Of a stretch of DNA of 7,960 nucleotides, positions 1-6,188 are shown piece after piece; position 1 is the first letter of the stretch; each line of letters begins with the position of its first letter. The position numbers and the translations under genes are program-made. The DNA is taken from the NCBI GenBank assembly GCA_013002625.1, contig JABDJE010000026.1, forward strand, positions 1 to 7,960, written 5' to 3'. Source of the DNA: Saprospiraceae bacterium. Its GTDB lineage: Bacteria > Bacteroidota > Bacteroidia > Chitinophagales > Saprospiraceae. The notes beneath the pieces are model-generated. The model did no database searches. It had not been told where the DNA came from and saw only the letters and a program-made list of their open reading frames with translations.

Positions 1-569
1 GGGAAACTCTGATACCAACAGGGGAGGGTAAAGCTTATGGACTTGAATTGAGTTGGCAAAAATCCTGGCAACGCACACAATTGAATATGGCATATACCTG
101 GTCGAAAAGTACTCGAACTTTTCCAGGTATAAATAATGATGAAACATTTCTCTATCGCTACGATCGAAGGCATGTATATCATATTTCACTTTTATATAAG
201 TTTGGTGAAAACATTGAGTTCAGCGCACAATGGAATTTTGGAAGCGGCAATCCTGTTACACTTGCCAATGGTCAGAACTATTTTTACATCGATGAAAATG
301 GGCAACGCACTCTGACACTAATATTTGATGCCATTAATAATGACAAATTACCTGACTACCATCGATTGGATTTGGGATTAAATATTTACAACACACACAA
401 ATGGGGTGAATCCCGGCTATCCATTGGACTATACAATGCCTATAATCGCCAAAACCCTTTCTATCGCGATATACAGATTGAGGATGTCAACAATCCAAAT
501 TCATTAAAGTATGAGCAAATCACCATTTTACCGATACTCCCTTCATTCAGCTACAATCTAAGTTTCTAG
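1..569 (+). CDS. TonB-dependent outer-membrane receptor, C-terminal part (5' end outside window)
   Basis: The reading frame is already open at the left edge (first full codon at base 3) and runs 188 codons to TAG at 567-569. This is only the end of a gene; the TTG at 48 is internal. The residues before it (GKAYGLELSWQKSW) read as a receptor barrel strand. Receptor-type barrel features follow: alternating aromatic/polar strands, the YDRRHVYHISLLYKF stretch, and a WNFGSGNPVTL turn resembling the 'YGSGxPxT' motif common near the C-terminus of Bacteroidota TonB-dependent receptors. The protein ends in Phe (SYNLSF), the usual terminal aromatic for BAM-assembled barrels. The family imports bulky or scarce substrates across the outer membrane using TonB energy. 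The plug, any carboxypeptidase-like N-terminal domain and the substrate cannot be seen. The DUF4249 lipoprotein gene 94 nt downstream supports an uptake locus. Confidence 0.85.
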   Translation, partial: ETLIPTGEGKAYGLELSWQKSWQRTQLNMAYTWSKSTRTFPGINNDETFLYRYDRRHVYHISLLYKFGENIEFSAQWNFGSGNPVTLANGQNYFYIDENGQRTLTLIFDAINNDKLPDYHRLDLGLNIYNTHKWGESRLSIGLYNAYNRQNPFYRDIQIEDVNNPNSLKYEQITILPILPSFSYNLSF

Positions 570-623
570 AACCCAGAAGCATCCTTTTGTAAGATAGCTT
601 ACTCATTTATCAACAGTTTATCA

Positions 624-631
624 TACATTTG
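624..631 (+). promoter_or_regulatory. Candidate Bacteroidota -7 promoter element for the DUF4249 gene
   Basis: TACATTTG matches the Bacteroidota primary-sigma -7 consensus TAnnTTTG exactly. A start site a few bases downstream (about 636-638) would leave a leader of about 27 nt before the ATG at 664. No convincing -33 TTG lies at the usual spacing. If real, the lipoprotein gene can be transcribed independently of the receptor gene upstream. This is inferred from the motif alone. Confidence 0.4.
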
Positions 632-663
632 TAGAGTTAGTGCGCAATACAATTGCATCTTGA

Positions 664-1566
664 ATGACTAAACCGTGTATCCCATATAAATTGCTTTTTA
701 TAGGTCTGTGCCTATTTATTTTTAGTAGTTGCATAGAAGAATACCTACCCGAAGGGAGTCTTTCAGATCAAAAGCTTGTTGCTTTCGCTGAGTTGGAAGC
801 AGGAGAATTAAGCCAGATCAGGGTTGGAAGTACATTTAGCTCAAGCCAATCCGAAGTTGCTTTAGATCATAATTTGACAATCGTCAAGGTTATAAATTTT
901 GAAAACAATAACAAACCGGAAGAATACAGATATGACCCAAATATTGACGCCTATAGGACACTGACGTTCAGGCCGAATGAAGGGGCTATCTATGAATTAC
1001 ACTTCGATTCCAATATCGAAGGATTTAAAGTAATAACCGGCCGTTCACAAGTACCATATAAAACTGAATATGACTTTCTTCAATCAGAGGTGACTACTGA
1101 GATTGTAACCAATTCAGAGGGGGAGGATATAGGCAATTTTGAAATAAGATTGAAAATAGATGTCGATAAGACTGAAACAGGATACTTTCATTTAATCCCA
1201 TCTATTGACGATCAGAACACCCTATATTTTGATGAAATAATTACAAACAAGAATGCTATCCATGTTTTACAACATAGAGATGGCATACTTATTGATAAAT
1301 CTAAGTTGAATGATGCAAATGATTTGCGCTTTAAGCTCAAGACATTTGGTTCTTTTGATGTTTCGGAAGTAGAATCATCCTATTTGAAATGTAAATTGCG
1401 CTCGGTCACTGAGGAGTATTATGAATATCATTTAGCAACCAGTAGACAGAGTTCAACAAACGCAGGTCCTTATACATTACCTGTAACAACATATACAAAT
1501 ATGGCCAATGGTTATGGAATTTTTGCTACTTTCAGCACCGTAACCGATTCACTACTGATAGAATAA
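664..1566 (+). CDS. DUF4249-type outer-membrane lipoprotein
   Basis: A 300-residue protein that starts at ATG 664. It has a lipoprotein signal peptide: a hydrophobic stretch at about residues 9-20 followed by FSSC, with Cys23 as the predicted lipidated residue. Two acidic residues follow the cysteine (CIEE), which is compatible with a Bacteroidota surface-export signal, though that is inference. The mature part is rich in beta strands and begins with the DUF4249-like pattern of a short linker, then KLVAFAELEAG and SQIRVGSTFSSS, resembling the start of an immunoglobulin-like fold. DUF4249 genes typically sit just after a TonB-dependent receptor gene, as here, and are thought to be surface partners of the receptor. 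No catalytic motif is visible and the ligand is unknown. The family call rests on N-terminal pattern, length and neighbourhood, not on a profile search. Confidence 0.72.
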   Translation: MTKPCIPYKLLFIGLCLFIFSSCIEEYLPEGSLSDQKLVAFAELEAGELSQIRVGSTFSSSQSEVALDHNLTIVKVINFENNNKPEEYRYDPNIDAYRTLTFRPNEGAIYELHFDSNIEGFKVITGRSQVPYKTEYDFLQSEVTTEIVTNSEGEDIGNFEIRLKIDVDKTETGYFHLIPSIDDQNTLYFDEIITNKNAIHVLQHRDGILIDKSKLNDANDLRFKLKTFGSFDVSEVESSYLKCKLRSVTEEYYEYHLATSRQSSTNAGPYTLPVTTYTNMANGYGIFATFSTVTDSLLIE

Positions 1567-1686
1567 CACACCTTTTCACTATCTACACTATCTATCTAAT
1601 CCATTTTTCACTGGACGATTAATTGTTAACATCGTTTCAGCCAATTTTCTATTGTATTGTCTGAAGCACAATTAAAAACCTGGAGA

Positions 1687-2367
1687 ATGGATTTAATTGA
1701 TAAGAAAAATTATCTCGGAGAGGTTTCCTTATTCGAAGATTTACCCGAAGAGAATCTTAGGGACATCGCCAAACTGGCTTCCGTTAAGACTTTTAAAAAG
1801 CATCAAGTTATTTATAGAGTCGGCGATACTGCTGATGACATTTATATCCTGTTAAATGGGATCATCAAAATTATATCAAAGAATGGTGAAGGCCGTGAAG
1901 TGATCAAAACGATCATTCATCCAAAATCTTTGTTTGGTATAGAGCATCTCTCTGGCCATGCTACCAGAATGAATACATCCAAATCAATTGATAAGGATGT
2001 GATTTGCCTTTCAATCAGTGCTGAATCATTTAAGGACTATTTAAAGCACAACTGGGAACTCACGGAGCGCTTTATTCAAATGCTTGGAACCCGTCTGATG
2101 TATGTAGAAGAAAGGTTTGAATCATTGGTATTTAAGGATGCGAGAGAGCGTATCATTGATTTCCTGAAGGATAATGCAAAATCCTTTGGAAGACAGGTAG
2201 GTTTGGAAATGCTCATTAAGCATAGTCTAACTCAACAAGACATTGCTAATTACACGGGTACTTCAAGGCAAACTGTAACCTACGTACTCAACGACCTGAA
2301 AAGACAAAATCAGATATACTTCAAACGAAAGAGTATATTGATTCGAGATATAGCGACCTTGTCTTAG
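1687..2367 (+). CDS. Crp/Fnr-family transcriptional regulator
   Basis: A 226-residue regulator if read from ATG 1687; an in-frame TTG at 1657 would add 10 residues. ATG is preferred because the cupin-like fold begins soon after (LFEDLPEENLRDIAKLA). Residues about 14-130 form the cyclic-nucleotide-binding-type barrel (HQVIYRVGDTADDIYILLNGIIKI). The usual phosphate-binding cassette is degenerate: GIEHLSGHATRMNTSKS (84-100) keeps Gly84, Glu86 and Arg94 but departs from the FGE-L...R-A pattern, so cAMP binding is uncertain. There is no N-terminal cysteine cluster (only Cys107), which argues against an Fe-S Fnr-type oxygen sensor. Residues about 181-206 (LTQQDIANYTGTSRQTVTYVLNDLKR) are a clear winged helix-turn-helix DNA-binding element. 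The gene is monocistronic, closed by the terminator at 2466-2493. Its targets cannot be deduced here. Confidence 0.9.
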   Translation: MDLIDKKNYLGEVSLFEDLPEENLRDIAKLASVKTFKKHQVIYRVGDTADDIYILLNGIIKIISKNGEGREVIKTIIHPKSLFGIEHLSGHATRMNTSKSIDKDVICLSISAESFKDYLKHNWELTERFIQMLGTRLMYVEERFESLVFKDARERIIDFLKDNAKSFGRQVGLEMLIKHSLTQQDIANYTGTSRQTVTYVLNDLKRQNQIYFKRKSILIRDIATLS

Positions 2368-2390
2368 GAGTTATAGGAAATATAATTAGT

Positions 2391-2462
2391 ATTAGGTTTA
2401 AGTTTGAAACTTAAACCTAATCTTCTATACAGCAGAAATTAAGTTTCAATCTTAAACCTAAT
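2391..2462. repeat. Nested inverted repeat (31-nt palindrome plus inverted second copy)
   Basis: Bases 2391-2421 form a palindrome with perfect 15-bp arms (attaggtttaagttt) around a single central g. Bases 2439-2462 are an inverted copy of the first 24 bases, matching 23 of 24, after a 24-nt spacer. The transcript could fold either as a local 15-bp hairpin or as a longer 24-bp stem with one mismatch; the two exclude each other. The element lies between the Crp-family stop codon and the terminator hairpin. It might be an operator, an mRNA 3'-end structure or a small palindromic repeat element. The sequence does not decide between these. Confidence 0.8.
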
Positions 2463-2465
2463 AAA

Positions 2466-2493
2466 AAAAAGCAGTACACGCGTACTGCTTTTT
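2466..2493. terminator. Bidirectional intrinsic terminator between the Crp-family gene and tRNA-Ser
   Basis: GCAGTAC at 2471-2477 pairs perfectly with GTACTGC at 2482-2488 around the loop ACGC. Flanking A and T runs extend the stem to about 12 bp. On the plus strand the hairpin is followed by TTTTTCTTT. On the minus strand it is followed by a run of eight T (complement of 2463-2470). It can therefore end both the regulator transcript and the converging tRNA transcript. Confidence 0.88.
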
Positions 2494-2498
2494 CTTTG

Positions 2499-2586
2499 CG
2501 GAGGAGGAGGGATTCGAACCCCCGGTACGCGTTAACGCACGCCGGTTTTCAAGACCGGTGCATTCAACCAGCTCTGCCACTCCTCC
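2499..2586 (-). tRNA. tRNA-Ser, anticodon UGA
   Basis: An 88-nt type II tRNA read on the minus strand. The acceptor stem GGAGGAG (2586-2580) pairs fully with CTCCTCC (2506-2500). The discriminator base is G (2499), as is usual for serine tRNAs. The D arm has a GCA/TGC stem. The anticodon stem is CCGGT/ACCGG with loop CTTGAAA, giving anticodon TGA (complement of 2549-2551), which reads UCA and other UCN serine codons. The long variable arm forms a 5-bp stem (GTGCG with CGTAC-side bases, one G-T pair). The T arm holds GGTTCGAATCC. CCA is not encoded: the bases after the discriminator are CAA. The terminator at 2466-2493 follows directly. Confidence 0.97.
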
Positions 2587-2600
2587 GATTGATGCGGATG

Positions 2601-2608
2601 CAAATGTA
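2601..2608 (-). promoter_or_regulatory. Candidate -7 promoter element for tRNA-Ser
   Basis: Read on the minus strand this is TACATTTG, an exact match to TAnnTTTG. It ends 14 nt before the mature tRNA 5' end at 2586, so a start near 2594-2596 would give a leader of about 8-10 nt, typical of a single tRNA transcription unit. A TTG lies upstream (complement of 2622-2624), but its 13-nt spacing is shorter than usual for a -33 box. Confidence 0.55.
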
Positions 2609-2697
2609 TAATCTATTTTATCAATAAAAAAGTGAATATCCAAGAAATTCAAATTAAAGCACAATCAATTTAAAGCTATCCGTATTTTTAAACTAAC

Positions 2698-4146
2698 ATG
2701 CAAAAAATCATTTACATCATTGCCATCTTTTCATGTCTATGGCTTGGTTCTTCGGCTCAATGCCCTTTGACCAATGCCATTATATATGAAACGAATGAAC
2801 CCCTTGTAAGCTTTAAATCCATTGCGGATGCCTGCGCACCTATATTTTGGTTTTCGCCCGATGAACCGGGGCTGTTCAATGAAAGTGGTGCGCTTACACT
2901 GCCTGAAGTTCTTCCGTATGATCTTGAATCTGAAAAGCCCATTGTATACTATAAGATAAAGGAGGTTTATACTTCCCTTGACAAAGCTTCATTTATAGAT
3001 CTATCAAATAGAACCACGTCATCCAGAGACCTGAATCTGGACAATATAATTCGATTCGATATTGAATACTATTGTTATTATTCTGAAGAACAAGGTGCTG
3101 GCAGTCATCCTCATGATCTTGAGGCCAGTCATTTCAAAATACAGGTTCATAAAAATTCTGAATGTTCGGAATACGCCTATGTTCTTGAGGTTAAAAGAAT
3201 CATTGCAAAGGCCCATGGTCAATATTGGTTCGACAATATCCTCAATGTTGATAATCAGACTATATTGCCCATGGTCATCTTGGTTGAAGAAGGCAAGCAT
3301 GGAAACTGTACGGACAAGAACGGAGATGGCGTGTATACGCCTGGATTTGATGTGAATGAAAAACCTAATGACACTTGGGGGACTAGAGACATAATCAGTA
3401 CGGGCACATTATTCACGGGTGGATTTCAAGCTTGGATGGCCAAAACAAGAATCCCAGAAACAGCAATTTTTCCTCCATCTTCAACAAACGTATTTGAAAA
3501 AGGAGGGGTCGCAAACAGAATTAGGAGAGCTGCGGATTCTCAAACATATAATTTGAGGCCATTTCCACAACTTCCAGACAATTATCCTGACAAGAAACTG
3601 GCTAAGATGATCAATGGTAAAAAACCAAAGCTTTGGCCACGCACGCATTATAATACGAAGGTTCATAAAATTGCACGCATCGAAAGAGAAAACATTTTAA
3701 GAAATAAAATTGGTGTGACATATTCGTTTCCAGGGTTTGAATTCTCTGTTCCATTATTGCTGATAAAACACGTGCCTGCACCTATGACTGGTGGTTGGTT
3801 GTATCATAAATTATATTTAACAGAACAAAGAATTAATATTTATGATGCTCAACCTGTAAATATTCTTGGTCATCAGATAAGGCACTCGAATTCTGCATCT
3901 CGATGGCTTGACAATTATATTGGTTTTGGCTACGAATTCATTTCAAATGACAATGGGGTAGATGAAATCAAATTTGTATCTGAAATTGGACTTAAAATAA
4001 GACTGAACTTAGCTGTAACTCCATTAAAGTTTTTAAGATTTTTAGGTACAGATTATTGGGGATTGAGCATGGGCTGGCGTAATAGAGGATTTAATAATTT
4101 TGAAGGTGGGTCTTTTGTGCTTACCCTGGGTGCTGGAGCATTTTAA
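2698..4146 (+). CDS. Secreted VPS62-like protein with C-terminal outer-membrane barrel-like domain, function unknown
   Basis: I do not recognise a named gene. The 482-residue product starts at ATG 2698 with a type I signal peptide (KIIYIIAIFSCLWLGSSA, cleavage probably before Gln21). Cys22 is preceded by Gln, so this is not a lipobox. Residues about 45-235 resemble the VPS62-like pattern: an APIFWFSPDEP start, PIVYY, then DIEYYCYYSEE followed by HPHDLEASHFKIQV (compare HxGDWExxxV) and MVILVEEGKHGNCTDKNG (compare VYVAxGSHAxY). DKNGDGVYTPGFD (206-218) has Asp/Asn spacing like an EF-hand or dockerin calcium loop. Residues about 335-482 alternate hydrophobic and polar strands, and the protein ends in Phe (TLGAGAF), suggesting a small outer-membrane beta-barrel. 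The stop codon overlaps that of the converging thioredoxin-fold gene. The family assignment is a pattern match by eye and no activity can be claimed. The coding call itself is secure. Confidence 0.85.
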   Translation: MQKIIYIIAIFSCLWLGSSAQCPLTNAIIYETNEPLVSFKSIADACAPIFWFSPDEPGLFNESGALTLPEVLPYDLESEKPIVYYKIKEVYTSLDKASFIDLSNRTTSSRDLNLDNIIRFDIEYYCYYSEEQGAGSHPHDLEASHFKIQVHKNSECSEYAYVLEVKRIIAKAHGQYWFDNILNVDNQTILPMVILVEEGKHGNCTDKNGDGVYTPGFDVNEKPNDTWGTRDIISTGTLFTGGFQAWMAKTRIPETAIFPPSSTNVFEKGGVANRIRRAADSQTYNLRPFPQLPDNYPDKKLAKMINGKKPKLWPRTHYNTKVHKIARIERENILRNKIGVTYSFPGFEFSVPLLLIKHVPAPMTGGWLYHKLYLTEQRINIYDAQPVNILGHQIRHSNSASRWLDNYIGFGYEFISNDNGVDEIKFVSEIGLKIRLNLAVTPLKFLRFLGTDYWGLSMGWRNRGFNNFEGGSFVLTLGAGAF

Positions 4147-5315
4147 CGATCGATCTTATCCTTGATTAAGTCAAGTGTTGGAACATATTCTTCTCCTAAC
4201 TCCTTAGCTCTTGCTTTTGCCTTCTGTATTGACTCCTGCGCTTTTGAATCCTGGCCAGATTTGTAATACAATAATGACAATGCATCATAACGCCAAAAAG
4301 ACACATCCTCATCTAAGGTGGTGCGCAAGGAATAGATGAGCTCGTCATAATCAAACCGATCACTGTTGCTATAAATAAGTAACCTGATAACGGAAGCAAA
4401 CAATACATTTTCATCTGTGGTCTCAGGATAGTTTTGTATCAGATTGACAGAATATCGAACGGAAGGTCCTCGTCCCCATAAAAGATGTTTAATCCGCACA
4501 AAGTCCTCCATTTTATCCACATCATCAAGCTTATATTTTCGAAACCACCTTCGAACCGGTTTGTAATTAAACTTAGGCCGTCCTTTTATATTTTTTTTCA
4601 GTGAATTGATATAAATATGAAAAGCAATATTTTCTTTAATCGACATCGGATCAAAGTACTGATAGAATAAATCGTGGTTTTTAGACATGTATTTCAGATA
4701 CTTTCTGCTTAAAGCAAAATTGTCTTTTATAAGCAACAAACTGACCGAATCGGCCCAATCCTTCCTTGAGTCCAGATACCATTTGATCAAGTTCTTGGCA
4801 GAGTAGTCATCTCTGTAATGTCGGATAGAATCAATGGCTGGCAATACAGTCCTCGGATGTAAAACTTTTGCCAAAGAATCCAGGTCTTGCTTAAGATAAC
4901 GATTCTGAAATCTTGTCTTATCCAACATTGACAGCACCTCCTTAGAGTCTTTAAATCCGACAAATCTCAGATAAACATTGCCTTCTTTATCAAATATGAT
5001 AATGGTGGGGAAGACCCGCACTTCATAGGTATCCAGGAATTTTTTAGATCTTCGGTGATTGACTGCAAGATTTATAAAATTCGTGTTCAGGTCATTGATA
5101 ACCGAAGAATCCTGAAATGTCTCGTTAAACATTTTTTGGCAAGGCATGGACCAATCAGCATAAATAAAGGTAAATACAAACTTATTGTCACGCTCCGCAG
5201 CGCGTAATGCTCTACTCTCAGAATAAGTGAATTTTATCGGTGACTTTTGGGCATAGCTATCCAGTGGTAAGAATACATAGCTTAATAGCATTAATGTAAT
5301 GACACATGTCCTCAA
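4143..5315 (-). CDS. Periplasmic thioredoxin-fold protein with SxxC instead of CxxC
   Basis: A 390-residue product with a signal peptide ending near SYA|Q (residue 23). The start is uncertain. TTG at 5315 gives MRTCVITLMLLSYVF with a charged n-region; the first in-frame ATG (5291) gives a shorter signal with no positive charge. The longer form is listed. Residues about 33-135 form a thioredoxin fold of the 'thioredoxin family/DUF255-like' type: KFVFTFIYADWSMPCQKM, then an ETFQDSSVINDLNTNF helix, then cis-Pro103 in VFPTIIIFD. The active site is W55-S-M-P-C59: the nucleophilic first cysteine is Ser56 (codon TCC), and Cys59 is the only cysteine in the mature protein. Ordinary disulfide reductase or oxidase chemistry is therefore unlikely. 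The remaining 250 residues look helical, and the C-terminus (YDALSLLYYKSGQDSKAQESIQKA) resembles a TPR-like hairpin. The partner is unknown. The gene is divergent from the mhpDFE operon. Confidence 0.83.
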   Translation of the reverse strand: MRTCVITLMLLSYVFLPLDSYAQKSPIKFTYSESRALRAAERDNKFVFTFIYADWSMPCQKMFNETFQDSSVINDLNTNFINLAVNHRRSKKFLDTYEVRVFPTIIIFDKEGNVYLRFVGFKDSKEVLSMLDKTRFQNRYLKQDLDSLAKVLHPRTVLPAIDSIRHYRDDYSAKNLIKWYLDSRKDWADSVSLLLIKDNFALSRKYLKYMSKNHDLFYQYFDPMSIKENIAFHIYINSLKKNIKGRPKFNYKPVRRWFRKYKLDDVDKMEDFVRIKHLLWGRGPSVRYSVNLIQNYPETTDENVLFASVIRLLIYSNSDRFDYDELIYSLRTTLDEDVSFWRYDALSLLYYKSGQDSKAQESIQKAKARAKELGEEYVPTLDLIKDKIDR

Positions 5316-5391
5316 TAGTCCATCGTTTGCGGTTACAGCTTTAACATAGCAATAAATTATCCAAACTCAAAAAAGCTCAATCTGATATAAC

Positions 5392-5399
5392 TATCTTTG
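5392..5399 (+). promoter_or_regulatory. Candidate -7 promoter element of the mhpDFE operon
   Basis: TATCTTTG matches TAnnTTTG exactly and lies in the 90-nt gap between the divergent thioredoxin-fold gene and the hydratase gene. It ends only 6 nt before ATG 5406, so a start at the normal distance would fall at or next to the ATG and give a nearly leaderless mRNA. No good TTG is seen about 20 nt upstream, so the match could be chance. Confidence 0.4.
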
Positions 5400-5405
5400 A
5401 AGTCC

Positions 5406-6185
5406 ATGGAGATAGACTTATTTAAAATCGCTCACAGACTTAGGCAAGCACTTGAAACGGCTAAAGCCATTGATCCTATAAGTAACGAAATCGGCGCATC
5501 AAATGTACATGCCGCTTACACAATTCAAAATATTAACAATCAAATCAGATTGAGTGAAGGCCAAGTTTGCATTGGTCACAAAATTGGGCTAACCTCAAAG
5601 TCTGTTCAGAAACAGATTGGAATAGATCAACCTGATTATGGTCGACTATATTCTTACATGCAAATTGAGTCAGGTGGCCACTTCCCGTCAACAAAGCTTA
5701 TTCAACCAAAGGTAGAAGGCGAGGTTGCTTTCGTTTTAGCAAAGGATATTGATGAGCCTATCCACACCCATCAGTCCCTCCTTGAAAACATAGAAACAAT
5801 TTGTGCGTCCATAGAGTTGGTTGACAGCAGGATAGAAAATTGGAACATCAAAATCAGTGACACCATTGCCGACAATGCATCTGCCGCCTATTTTACCTTG
5901 TCGGAAAATAAAATCAATCCAAATGAATTTGATTTTAAAGATTGCGAAATGGAATTGAAAATCAATGAAGAAGTAGTTAGCACTGGAACGGGAAAGGCTT
6001 GTATGGATAACCCAATAAATGCTGTGATCTGGCTTGCCAATAAACTCATACAATCTGGCGATAAGCTTAAAAAAGGAGATATTGTTTTATCAGGCGCTTT
6101 AGGCAAATTTGTTGATATAAATAAAGGAGATCATGCTCAAGTTAATATTTCGGGCTTGGGATCTGCTTCACTGTACATCGATTAA
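5406..6185 (+). CDS. mhpD: 2-oxopent-4-enoate (2-hydroxypenta-2,4-dienoate) hydratase
   Basis: A 259-residue cytoplasmic enzyme from ATG 5406; a TTG three codons upstream (5397) is less likely because it overlaps the promoter-like TATCTTTG. It belongs to the fumarylacetoacetate hydrolase superfamily, MhpD/DmpE/DmpH branch, and the length fits (about 260). It resembles E. coli MhpD along its whole length: AAYTIQNIN near 37-44, GHKIGLTSKSVQKQIGIDQPDYG (57-79), PKVEGEVAFVL (101-111), IELVDSRIENW (136-146), DTIADNASA (152-160), GDIVLSGALG near the end. Metal ligands expected from the family are present as Glu104, Glu106 and Glu137. It adds water to the dienol to make 4-hydroxy-2-oxovalerate. The related 4-oxalocrotonate decarboxylase shares this fold; the GIDQPDYG segment and the neighbouring genes favour hydratase. 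It is the first gene of a three-gene operon, with 3 nt to the next ATG. Confidence 0.9.
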   Translation: MEIDLFKIAHRLRQALETAKAIDPISNEIGASNVHAAYTIQNINNQIRLSEGQVCIGHKIGLTSKSVQKQIGIDQPDYGRLYSYMQIESGGHFPSTKLIQPKVEGEVAFVLAKDIDEPIHTHQSLLENIETICASIELVDSRIENWNIKISDTIADNASAAYFTLSENKINPNEFDFKDCEMELKINEEVVSTGTGKACMDNPINAVIWLANKLIQSGDKLKKGDIVLSGALGKFVDINKGDHAQVNISGLGSASLYID

Positions 6186-6188
6186 ACT

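Noticed and set aside
589..602. Small hairpin GTAAG-ATAG-CTTAC after the receptor gene, as a possible terminator
   Set aside because: Only a 5-bp AT-rich stem with no clear T run after it (TCATTTAT). Too weak to call.
1567..1686. CTATCTA direct repeats (about 1579-1597) and the 120-nt gap before the regulator
   Set aside because: Short low-complexity repeats. No hairpin, RNA gene or clean TAnnTTTG element was found here.
2525..2541. Palindrome GCGTTAACGC as an operator or attachment site
   Set aside because: It is the variable arm of the tRNA-Ser and is explained by tRNA folding. No integrase gene or repeated tRNA end is present.
2458..2664. 68-codon minus-strand open frame
   Set aside because: It lies across the tRNA-Ser gene and its terminator, and its protein contains the translated tRNA (for example NRRALTRTGGSNPS). 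It is a shadow of the tRNA.
2683..2690. TATTTTTA upstream of the gene at 2698, as a -7 element
   Set aside because: One mismatch to TAnnTTTG in an AT-rich stretch with no -33 partner; likely chance.
3062..3355. 97-codon plus-strand open frame and overlapping minus-strand frames (3019-3300, 3481-3666, 2757-2942) within the VPS62-like gene
   Set aside because: All lie inside a strong 482-codon gene with a signal peptide and domain motifs. Their products are low in recognisable structure, so they are shadows.
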